Source: Lumbricus rubellus (taxonomy: Eukaryota > Annelida > Clitellata > Crassiclitellata > Lumbricidae). From it: a stretch of 64,000 nt of DNA. This document shows positions 11,758 through 21,179 of this stretch, one piece after another. Numbering within the stretch: the first letter of the stretch is position 1; every line of letters starts with the position of its first letter. Both the position numbers and the translations under genes were made by a program. The DNA lies in assembly GCA_945859605.1 (NCBI GenBank), contig OX243822.1:3184824-3248823 (forward strand), given 5' to 3'. Under the pieces are notes generated by a model. The model saw only the letters and a program-made list of their open reading frames with translations, was not told the origin of the DNA and searched no databases.

Positions 11758-12441
11758 ATGATTAGTGTCGCCCTCCTCCTTTATCCATGCTGGGACTGGC
11801 AGAGAACAACTGGACTGGCGAAGTTCGATACGGATCGCGTACGCCGCATCTATAATTATAGTCTATGCCTATAATAGCCGCGCGTGTTCGTCTCGGTAAA
11901 GAACGAGCGATCATTTGAGTGACCTCTAAGTCAACAAATCCACCGACTGACACGTGACGAATACTTCCTCTTCTAACGACTACATCTGCTGCAGGTAACT
12001 CGATAGAACATCCGGTCTTGCGTCATCGGCTAGCAGAGCGAGAATGCTTGAGGAAAGCAGCATCAGCGTGTGTCGTGAGCCTTGGCATTACGCAGTCTGT
12101 TGCCGCTCTATAGATACCCAATGGATGCATCTTGGTCGTGCAGAGACTCGCAATTATAGCCATGCCATCTGTCGATTATTTTGTCTAACGGAAATCAGTT
12201 GGTTGGGTTCTACGTTTGTGCGTGGCCGCGTGGGACCCCCATTGGCGATTCTTTTCTAGTTTAATATAATATGATCATGCGCTAAATATGTTATTATTAC
12301 CTGATGCAACATAATTGACTATTACAGTTGCAAGTGACATTTAGAAGCAATTAGGCAGGGAAGGCGATATTTGCGAGATGAATATGAAAAGCGCTATGTA
12401 GGCCTAACGTGTTCTGATCATAGGCTAACGAAAAAATATTA

Positions 12442-12566
12442 TGTCATACATACATACATACATACATACATACATACATACATACATACATACATACATA
12501 CATACATACATACATACATACATGCTGCATACATGCATACATACATACATACATGCTGCATACATG
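12442..12566. repeat. (CATA)n microsatellite, expanded in unit 1
   Basis: More than 20 CATA units with two CATGCTG interruptions. At the same place unit 2 (44052-44080) has only a few. Confidence 0.95.
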
Positions 12567-12735
12567 CATGCAAATTGCACGCGTACGTACACACATATAC
12601 GTCTGACAATATGTATGCTATATTGTGGGCAACTCTGCGGTCGGTCGAGTAGTGCAATCAAACAGTTTCCTCGCTGAAGTATAGACCTAGGCCTACTGGT
12701 ATCTCGTGAACGGAACATTATAGTGCTGTGGGGCG

Positions 12736-15539
12736 ATGTCGCTTTTTCCAGATCTGTTGACTATAACAGCTGTTGGTGGAAGCTCAGTGTCCCCTAGCAA
12801 CGAGTCAATTCAGGTAAGTCTTGATTACAGTAACGCTGGTCAGCAAGAAGAAGGTGTTCCGGTCATCGGACTGCCCGGTCCACTGTTCATGGTCATCCAC
12901 GTGTCAGCTCTGGTCACCCTGTCGGTGTCCATTGTGGTCACTTCCTGCCTCCTCGGCTACCTCTGCTGCTGTAAGGAATCGACATGTAGTGATGGAAGGA
13001 GGATGGGCCAAAAGGCTGTGGCGACTGCAGCAGGCGCAAGGGTGCTGGGACAGGTCTGGACAGGGAAAAGAGTGGTGGGAGAAGAAGGAAAACGACAAAG
13101 AAGAGTTGAAGTAGGAGGAGCAGAAGGAAGGGGATCGGACGAAGGAGAATGGGGAGTTGAAAAAAGAGAGGGAGAAGAAGTAGGAGTAGGTGTAAAACGA
13201 AGAGAAGGGCAATTAGGGGGAAGAGAAGAAGGAAGAGATAGAGAAGATGAAAATGGGAGAGGAGGAGAAAGAAGAGAAGGAGACGTAAGAAGAGGTCAAA
13301 GAGGAGAAAATAAAAGCGAAGGAGAAGGAGTTAGAGGAGGACGAAGAGAGGGTGAAGAAGGAGAAGGACACAAAAGAGAACGTGCAGAAAACGGAGATCA
13401 AGAAGCAGCTGGATATGGACGAAACGCTGAAGACGGCCAGAGAGGAAGAGCTCGACAGCAAGACGAGGAAAGAATCGTAAAGGATGCATGGAAAAGACAT
13501 AATAGAGAAAGAGCAGAGGTAAATACGGCGAGTCGGAGAAAAGCTGACTTAAGCTGCAGCAAATGTGGAATTTGAGGGGAAAGAGGAACAACGTCTAACT
13601 CGCAGAGCACATACTGTACATGTATTTCCACGAGGAATCCATTTCCCCTCCGGTCGAAGATTCCATCGATTCCATTTTGGAAGTGGAGCACAGGAGAGCG
13701 ACTTGTGGTCTACCTGGGCGTCTGCGATCTTTGCCACGCCGTCAGTCACTTACTCGACCACGCTTACATGCTGTACACGAGGGACAATCCGCCGGATATG
13801 GTCTGCTCCGTGTTTGCCTTCTTCCTTCAGCAGTTCACCTTCGCTCAGTGGTTCATCGTCCTTGCGACGGCCGTCAGCGCATCCAGTCTAATCGTCTTCG
13901 GTCGCAAGATGTCGCTAGGTCGCTTCGATTGGAGACTGATCGTCTTTGCATTGGGAGTTCCAACTCTTATCGGGGTCATCGCACTCAGCCTTGGACTCCT
14001 CGGACCTTCAGGGGCGTGGTTAGTTTGTTTCTTTGTTTAAACTTACTAAGCTTACGTACTTGTTGCAAAATTAGGCTCCAAATTTTGAAAGTGCATGTTG
14101 ACAGACATTGATGCGGGGCGCTGGCCTATTAAAGAGCGTTGCTCGGGTCAGATGGGTTGCGAAAAAGGTCAGAGGCGGATACAGAAATTTTCGAAGGGGG
14201 CCAAAATTTTCGGTGATCTTTGCCCAAAAAAAGCTGACGACCTTTTTCTAGTCTTCCGGCCGAGATGTCTGAAAAATATGCCATTTTCCCTGCCAAAAAA
14301 TCTGATGACCTTTTTTAGTCAGCCGGCCGAAATGTCATAAAAATGTACCAAATGGGGAGCCACGTCCATGCAATTTTAAATAAGGGGTATGGCCGGATTG
14401 GCCTCCTGGATCCGCCTCTGAAAAGGTGATGATATATTTAGAGAGCGGAAACATAGAAGAGTGTCGAGAGGAGAAGCAGGGAAGAGACGAGGGATGGAAG
14501 AGACAAAAGAGGGAAGAGACAAGGGATGAAAGAGACAAAGGAGGGAAGAGACAAAATAGGGAAGCGACAAAAGAGGGGAAAGACAAAAGAGGGGAAAGAC
14601 AGAAGGGACGAGAAAGAAAAGCAGAGAAGAGGTCCGAGAGAGGAGACAGGGAAGAGACAAAGGAGGGAGGGCTGAGAAGAGTCTCGAGAGCGGATTCAGA
14701 GAATGGACAAAAGAGGGGAGGCAGAGGATTGAAAATTAGGATGAGAACTGCCAGATGATCGAGATTTGAAGGGTTCTATACCCCTTCTCTGAACGCTGCA
14801 CAGCTGAGTCGTTTCCAGACTGCAAGCAACAATAGTAGCTTTTGACAAAATAATAGCTGTTTCTTTTTCCATTCTTTTGTTGCACGTTGAGCCACTTATT
14901 TTCCGGCATAATATCTGACAATGATGAGGTCATTGACATGATTCCAGGTGTTTCATCCACATGGGCAGATCACGCGGGCGAATCTACGCCGATGTCGTCA
15001 GTCTGATCCAGATCTGTTCGTTCGGACTCCTCGGCGTGTCATACGGAGCCATCTGGATGAAGATCCGGCGAACGACCAGACTGATGACCGGTCTGACATC
15101 GACGGAGACGAAGTACCATCGTTCAGCCAAAGTGATGCTGATCTTCGTGGCCGTCTTCATCCTCCAGTGGTGGTCGCTGATGCTCTCCGACGTCTGGGGT
15201 CTTGCTGTTGACACTCCTCCTCCAACTGCCATCCTCGTCCTCTCCGTTCTCCTCATCAACCTCGGAGGAATCTACAACTGCATCGCCTACACCGTTATCC
15301 GTCGAAGGCTGCAGAGACAGGGCAACAACAACGACTACGGAGAGAGAACCACGGTTGGCATGGGAACGCATCTGAAAGCGGTGACATTGAGATGGGAATC
15401 TGCAATGGCAGCGACTGCGATTGCGGGCAATGACTCCTGCGGCGCTGCAGAGGCGTTCGGTTGCGATCCTGGAAAGGAGCAATATAAATCGTTTCGTTCT
15501 GTTCGATATATTCCATCGCATACTGAAATACACATGTGA
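12736..15539 (+). CDS. GPCR-A, seven-transmembrane receptor, unit 1 copy (probable nonsense codon)
   Basis: Orphan plasma-membrane receptor, paralogous to GPCR-B. Exon 1 is 12736-14018 (donor TG/GTTAGT) and exon 2 is 14948-15539 (acceptor CCAG). TM1 is ALVTLSVSIVVTSCLLGYL. TM2 starts VVYLGVCDLCHAV. TM3 runs CSVFAFFLQQ...QWFIVLA, TM4 from WRLIVFALGVPTLIG, TM5 from SLIQICSFGLLG, TM6 from VMLIFVAVFILQWW, and TM7 is LVLSVLLINLGGIYNCIAY. A conserved Cys sits before TM3 and another at GAW/C after TM4. The layout recalls cAMP-receptor-like/GPR157-like receptors, which is inference. Intracellular loop 1 would be about 200 residues of Glu/Arg/Gly from a polypurine tract, against about 40 in GPCR-B. 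An in-frame TGA at 13573-13575 (GGA in unit 2) interrupts it. Either this copy is a pseudogene or the tract is spliced out. I found no donor/acceptor pair that keeps the frame convincingly in both units. GPCR-A lacks the intron that splits GPCR-B before TM6. Confidence 0.7.
13060..13560 (+). repeat. 500-bp polypurine (GA-rich) tract in GPCR-A exon 1
   Basis: The plus strand is almost entirely A and G (GAAGGAGAA, GGAAGAGA and similar) between TM1 and TM2. With T nearly absent, stop codons are rare in every frame, so the long open frame is weak evidence for coding. The tract could form triplex (H-DNA). Unit 2 has a similar tract at 44575-45060. Confidence 0.8.
14170..14420. mobile_element. hAT-type MITE in the GPCR-A intron
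   Basis: The left end CAGAGGCGGATACAG and the right end CTGGATCCGCCTCTG are inverted repeats. The flanks share AAAAGGT, consistent with a slightly drifted 8-bp target duplication. Unit 2 carries the same insertion at 45687-45867 with a decayed right end and a shorter interior. Confidence 0.8.
14478..14680. repeat. Intronic minisatellite (GGGAAGAGACAAAAGA)n
   Basis: 15-16 bp purine-rich units in the GPCR-A intron. The array is longer and more regular in unit 2 (45928-46200). Confidence 0.9.
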
Positions 15540-15577
15540 ATAACTATCCAATGTTACAAATGTGACGTGATGATGAA

Positions 15578-15583
15578 AATAAA
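15578..15583 (+). promoter_or_regulatory. Candidate polyadenylation signal AATAAA of GPCR-A
   Basis: The canonical hexamer lies 38 bases after the GPCR-A stop. In unit 2 the same place reads AAGAAA, a weak variant. Confidence 0.6.
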
Positions 15584-15796
15584 TGTCAGACTACGGTAGC
15601 CGACAAGTAATTAAGTTTTTTAGGTGCGTTTACGTCAATTATACTCTTGCTAATTTTTACATTGATGATATTTTTATAAATCCGGATGGGACCAAAAACT
15701 ATTTTAAATATAAAAATACACACATTAGGGTCTACAGTAGCCTAACTGTTATTACTATTATGATTGTATGTTTGTTTGTTTGTATGTGCACATTTT

Positions 15797-16002
15797 GTTA
15801 TCGCGCCACTTCGAGCCCCTTACTCAGAGGCGCTCCCGAATGCGGCGCGGACACTGCATCGGAGTTTTTTGCCGAAGCCCTGAGCAATTGCGAGTGAAGG
15901 ACTTGCCCCCAAGGTCCCTACGCGGCGACTTGAGGTGGATTCGAACCTGCAACCATTTGGCTGCAAGACAACGACCATACCCACTGCACAACCGTGCCCC
16001 AC
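15797..16002 (-). mobile_element. tRNA-derived SINE (antisense)
   Basis: Reverse complement of the family: tail at the left (CTTACTCAGAGGCGCTCCCG), B box as GGATTCGAACCTGCA, head CACTGCACAACCGTGCCCC at the right. Shared with unit 2 (47189-47392). Confidence 0.9.
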
Positions 16003-16713
16003 AGTCTGGTTAATATTAATTTACATTTCGAATGACTTCTAGAATAGATTGGTAGCATCGCACAAAAAAAGACACCATCGATGAGAGAATAGAGGGAGAA
16101 ACAACACAGGGATTGAATACTAAGAACGATGTTGCTCAGACTGGATGATGACAAAATGACGACTAGACTATATACTGCAACAGAGGATTGAAAAATGAAG
16201 AGAGAGAGAGGTAGGTATAAAATAGAGATGAGGGTACTAGTTGAACATACAAGCCGTGCCTGAGAGCATGCAGGGAACGAAAGAAGAAGAGTTTTTTCTG
16301 AGTCTCTAATTAAATAATTTAAGTTGGTAGAGTGTGGGAGTGGGTTTGTTATTCCATTCAATGCGGAGTGGGTGGTGGGCTAGACGCTACTGCATCCAAG
16401 CACATCATCAATCCTCTCTTTCAACCATCTCATGAAAGGGATAATGGCGGGTGAATGGCAGGGGTAATGTCCGGAGAGAGGGCTAATGTTCTAGACCTCT
16501 CGTTATAAGATACATTTTCCAGGAAGATATCTGAGTCTGCTCGCTGGTCCTTTCACTCCTTTGATTAGTAGATTTCTTATACCCACACAATGTCAAATAA
16601 TAGCTTAGCGTGCTCATGCATAACCCGCAGAGACCGTTGCAACATTGATCTCTTTCCACTCCGCAAGGCTAATAGCATGACCTACAAATCGAAAAACAGC
16701 CGTCGCACTAGAT
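16003..16713. other. Intergenic DNA, no gene seen
   Basis: Present in both units. Near 16440-16500 it has a short block of GGTAATG motifs (GGGTGAATGGCAGGGGTAAT). The same motif bounds the palindromic block at 30305-31310. Confidence 0.5.
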
Positions 16714-17021
16714 CAAGGGTGGCAAAAAACTGGCCCGCCGACGACTTTTTCTGGCGCGCGGAGCCTTCCCTAAAGATTACAAAATTATTTAAAATGTTGT
16801 CAAAATTTAATAAGAAGCAAAAAGTGGACATTGAATCAAGATCTTTTCGCGATATTTGGACTTTTCTGGTAATTGGCTAACCAGGCCCCGAGTTTCCTCT
16901 CAGATCACTACCCAATTTTGCTCAGGAGCTTCGACACCCTGGACCGACACTTGTTAGAAGATGTTCACAATGGCCCGCCACTTGCTAGAATTTGGCCACT
17001 AAAAAAGGTTTGACACCCCCG
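16714..17021 (+). mobile_element. hAT (Charlie-like) deletion derivative with a transposase fragment
   Basis: Termini CAAGGGTGGCAAA and TTTGACACCCCCG are the well-known CAGGGGTGTCAAA-type hAT ends. Perfect 8-bp duplications CACTAGAT flank it (16706-16713 and 17022-17029). Inside, one frame reads KMLSKFNKKQKVDIESRSF, close to the start of ZBED5/SCAND3-type hAT transposases (KRKVD.E.R.F...W). It is an internally deleted, non-autonomous copy. Unit 2 has the same insertion (48109-48417). Confidence 0.85.
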
Positions 17022-18548
17022 CACTAGATCCACTTTCTACCCTCCAATGCCACACCCTCTGACAACCCACCCACATGAGCAGGTATTATCATCCTAAAAA
17101 TAGTATGTTGTAGCATAATAGTCTGCTGTTATTTTACTAATAAGCGAGTGCAATTTTCTTTTTAAAAAGGACCCGATAGTATAATGTTCTATTGAAAAGA
17201 TTATTACAATATTCTAATTAAGAGATTATCGCTCTAAATGGAGGCCATTGTTATCCTAATAGGCGGATAATGATTTTCCTAACGTTGAATATACTGAATG
17301 GCTCATGTATAATTATTATCCAAGACTAAGAGGAAGATGATTGTTGTTATTCTAATAGACAAATATTATTATACATGTACACACACTGTTAGCCCAATTA
17401 TAGCGAGGTATCATTGCTCCGGGGATAGATTCTACCTTGTGTGCAGACAAGACGTACATGTATAATACATGTAATTATAAGGGATGATCGACTGGCTTGC
17501 ATGACTAGTAACTGGCAGGCCTGGTCTTGCAGGGTGGGCACCAGTAACTCAGGTGTTATTGACTGTCGGTGACACTCTTTGGAAGATGGCGCTGACAGGA
17601 GTTAATGGTGGAATGATCAGAGACTGGAGCGATGGAGACCTCGAGAAGTCGTCGGTAGGTGGAGATTTTCCTTATCCAGACCGCAATCCTCTTGGAAGGA
17701 AGATCGCGCGGGTGCGTTGTTAGAAGTCGTGGAAATATCAAACAGAGAAGTCTTGGACGTACATTGTATGAATGTAAATTAGCCAACATGTAGGCCTAAG
17801 ACTCTATACGACGAATAATTAGCTTCTTTAGAGGAGTTGCATATTAATTAACGTGAAGGATAACTCTGTTTTACTATTTTTTTAAACGCAGAAATAAAAA
17901 AAATTAAGAAGGTAAACAGACACGTAGGCCCTATAGTTACTCCACATATTGCTCGAATCTCGAGAATTATAATCATCTAACATGTTATTTCGTGAATCGA
18001 GAAAAACGACCTCCAAGAATTCTATATTGGATGTTTCGCAGTATAATAGGTCTATAAGGCTTCAAGGAAACGAGCAAACCCACTACACCACTGCGCCTTA
18101 AGGTATATCCGTTATTCCTTATGTGTAAGAAACGATCGCTTCAGTCTGCTTACTGTTTTGTCTATAGGGAACACAAGACATGCAGAAAGTCCTAGGCAAC
18201 TGCAGCGTGTACTCACTTCTAATTTTGCCACTGCAGCCATGCGACTAGCCTGCCATTATGCATTTATAAACATTAGTCATAACTATATATAGGCTACATG
18301 TACATATATCCATTGTTTCATGAAAAAGACTCAGTCATTGTCCTTGAGCAATTGGATTGAAGGACGGACTCAATGTCCCTATAATGCAGCAACCGTGTAC
18401 GGGGAGGAGACTATAGTACTGCCAGGGTCATGAGGCTCAAAGCATCACCCATTCCAAGGGTAACTCATTGTGGTGCGTTGAAGTAGGCCTATGCAGCCAC
18501 ACGCCAGTTACCTGCCTATCAGATGCAGAAGAATTAGGCCTACATGTA

Positions 18549-18588
18549 TGTCTGCTGCTGTTGCTGCTGCTGCTGTTGCTGCTGCTGT
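18549..18588. repeat. (TGC)n trinucleotide array
   Basis: CTGCTGTTGCTGCTGCTGC run. Unit 2 has a longer version (49933-49995). Confidence 0.9.
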
Positions 18589-18716
18589 AAGAAATAGGTT
18601 GTCACGACTGAATCTTCACGCGACATGCGAACCGTCGCAATGCAAGTCGATTCCCCAAATCTCCTAGGAATTCTACAGCATATCCATAACCCATTACATG
18701 TGGACTTTAATAGCAG

Positions 18717-18764
18717 TTATAACAAAGATATTAGAGTCGTAGACTCTAATATCTTTGGTTATAA
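18717..18764. repeat. Hairpin insertion unique to unit 1
   Basis: Two 22-23 base inverted arms (AACAAAGATATTAGAGTC and GACTCTAATATCTTTGGTT) around a 3-base loop. Unit 2 has the plain CAGTTATAAGATCC at this point. Confidence 0.85.
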
Positions 18765-19309
18765 GATCCAACGTCAAAATGCCATCACCATCGTCGTCAT
18801 ATTCCTCTGCTGCCCCCCAAATTGGGATGAAGCACGACATTCAGTGACCCAGTAACCGCATTATTCTATCGAAAATTGTATTCCTCAGCCTGTTGCTGTT
18901 TAGCGAAACTGCCCTATCAGAGTAGATTAGGTATTCCTCCTCCTTCATCCAGGCTTGGGACTGGCCAGTAGTGTAGTCCCAAAAATTGAAGTGGGGGAAC
19001 GCTCTTTATAATAATATTATTATTATTATTAGTAGTAGTATTAATATTCCATTATCCCTGGAAAAAAGTGGGGAACGGCGTTTCCCCCCTCCCACTACAC
19101 CACAGGGACTGGCACCGGCAGAGTGCAACTAGGAGCGGAGTTCAAAGTTGCATTTTCAAAGTAGGCCCTATTACACTGACGGTGGAGGTTAACATATTGA
19201 TTCATCAATTAAGTAGGGGCCTAGATCCTAATTAATCGGCAATCGATAATAATAATAATAATAAGACCTCTCGCTCTCCATGCCAGCGTGTTATCCAATG
19301 CGCTACCGA

Positions 19310-19481
19310 CATGGGCGGAGTTTATCGGGGGCTAGGGGGGGCTAAGCCCCCCAAGAAGGCCCAGATTCAACTTTTTTTACCATGAAAATGGTATCCTTTT
19401 TCGTGGTTAGCCCCCCTAAGAAGGCCCAGGCTCGGGGTTAGCCCCCCACCCCCCAAGAACGGAAACCAAACTCCACCCATG
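19310..19481. mobile_element. hAT-type MITE, 172 bp (CATGGGCGGAGTTT family)
   Basis: Inverted ends CATGGGCGGAGTTT and AAACTCCACCCATG. Perfect 8-bp duplications GCTACCGA at 19302-19309 and 19482-19489. Shared with unit 2 (50693-50847). A third copy is at 63261-63421. Confidence 0.9.
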
Positions 19482-19489
19482 GCTACCGA

Positions 19490-20122
19490 TAATTTATAGA
19501 CCATTATCTCAGTAAGCGAAGTTTCCGATTAGAAAAGTCTACGGTTGAGCTCATTGTCCATCATTTCCGCTCAATCTCACTGTGCCAGCGCATCACAATA
19601 CTTATCGTTTACATGAAATCCTAATATAAACGCCACCGATTTACACTAATTAACGGCAGACGCACGTGTGGGTAAACAATCTACCCTGGATCCTCATGGG
19701 TGGTATGCTCGGATGGCACGAACTCGCAACCATTAGGACCTACACCAACCGCTCTACCGACAGACGACTCAATTGCGTTGTTATTCCCATGTGTGCAGAC
19801 ATAATCATCCTATAGGAAGACATTATCATTCTAATTTATATTATCCTGTCAGACACCCATATACTGATTTCGAAATAAGAACAAAAGACGAAACAATGTC
19901 GGCCTAATTAGCACATCAAAACGACCTGTCACTCTCAGTCTGATGTCGTATGCAGTTCCTAAGGATGGAGTAGCCTAGTCACGAATAGAGCAGAAGTGCA
20001 GAACCACCTGCGTATGACTACATAAGGTCCAACTGTTGCACCAGTTCAGTGCTATTGAACCAACCTGTTTGAAGAGAAAGTCACACAGATTAGAGAAGTC
20101 TTGGAAAGCAAAGACAGAAGTT
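19490..20122. other. Intergenic DNA, no gene seen
   Basis: Conserved in unit 2 (50856-51482). No coding block, RNA gene or element ends recognised. Confidence 0.5.
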
Positions 20123-20634
20123 ATGGAAAGTCTTAGGTAGGTGAATCTTCCCATTGGGTAATTTATTCAACAACTAGACCTAATTGATGGAAAGTCTTAG
20201 GTAGGTGAATCTTCCCATTGGGTAATTTATTCAACAACTAGACCTAATTGATGGAAAGTCTTAGGTAGGTGAATCTTCCCATTGCGTAATTTATTCAACA
20301 ACTAGACCTAATTGATGGAAAGTCTTAGGTAGGTGAAACTTACCATTATGTAATTTATTCAACAACTAGACCTAATTGATGGAAAGTCTTAGGTAGGTGA
20401 AACTTACCATTATGTAATTTATTCAACAACTAGACCTAATTGATGGAAAGTCTTAGGTAGGTGAAACTTACCATTATGTAATTTATTCAACAACTAGACC
20501 TAATTGATGGAAAGTCTTAGGTAGGTGAAACTTACCATTATGTAATTTATTCAACAACTAGACCTAATAGATGGAAAGTCTTAGGTTGGTGAATCTTCCC
20601 ATTGGGTAATTTATTCAACAACTATTATAGACCT
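20123..20634. repeat. 64-bp minisatellite, 8 copies in unit 1
   Basis: Units start at 20123, 20187, 20251, 20315, 20379, 20443, 20507 and 20571, each beginning ATGGAAAGTCTTAGGT. Two subtypes alternate in blocks: GAATCTTCCCATTG and GAAACTTACCATTATG. Unit 2 has a single copy at about 51485-51560. Confidence 0.95.
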
Positions 20635-21179
20635 AATATTGCTGGTGGTAATTTGTTAGATTCTTTTAAGGAGTTGCGTAGATAGCCAGATAACTACTTA
20701 AATATATGAGTAGGCTAGGCCTACATAGACAGACAGACAGACAGACAGATTCCAAAAATCACAATCTTAATTCTAATTTCTACCCTTTCGTTTCTTTCAT
20801 TTCATTTAATGATCCAGAATAATTGTACAGAAGATAGTTTCTAAACAGTTTAAAACGAAAATTGCAATAATGCCAGCAACTAATTGATTGTAGTAATTTG
20901 CTGATTATTCTTTTTACATTTCTTTCACGTCTGTGCTTTTTGAGACCGAGAAAAGTAATTGAAATATAAGCGAAAGTTTGGACTCTGCCGCGCTATCATA
21001 GAGGCCGTTGGATTAGAATTTATTGTTTAGACTTAGACAAATTTTGGCTTGGCTTTCACGTTATTTGCACTAAGTGCAAACTTATTAAATTTTGCTACAT
21101 TTCATCAATACGTGAATGAAAAGTTCTGTTCCGCTTTCTTTGTTCCAGTTCCCTTGGTAACGCCACAACTTTGGTCACA

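Larger units (their letters stand above)
11162..12735. promoter_or_regulatory. Head-to-head spacer between DPAGT1 and GPCR-A (presumed promoters)
   Basis: The two genes point away from each other, so both 5' ends and promoters must lie here unless upstream exons exist. I see no clear TATA box or CpG island. Positions 11290-11960 are almost letter-for-letter the same in unit 2 (42900-43570), apart from CAAT copy number. That is closer than the neighbouring exon 1, which has four silent differences in 161 bases. A LINE 3' end (11676-11757) and a CATA array (12442-12566) interrupt it. Confidence 0.5.
17030..19300. other. Intergenic DNA between GPCR-A and GPCR-B, no gene seen
   Basis: Conserved in unit 2 (48426-50684), with small indels. 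Contains a TGC array at 18549-18588, a hairpin at 18717-18764 and parts of a dispersed repeat (CTTGGGACTGGC...GCAGAGTGCAAC) at about 18940-19135. No exon-like block was recognised. Confidence 0.5.

Noticed and set aside
12814..12819. Strong splice donor CAG/GTAAGT in GPCR-A exon 1
   Set aside because: Splicing here would remove the part of exon 1 aligned with GPCR-B (PVIGLPGPLF and TM1). Treated as a cryptic site, since the reading frame continues with conserved residues.
12973..13693. Intron from CTGCT/GTAAGG to CACAG/GAGAGC in GPCR-A
   Set aside because: The donor looks good, but joining it to the nearby acceptors gives TGA or TAG at the junction, or drops the conserved FWKW segment. Not accepted without cDNA.
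20123..20634. Regularly spaced repeats as a possible regulatory array
   Set aside because: Units abut directly and unit 2 has only one, so it behaves as a plain VNTR. No known binding motif was recognised.
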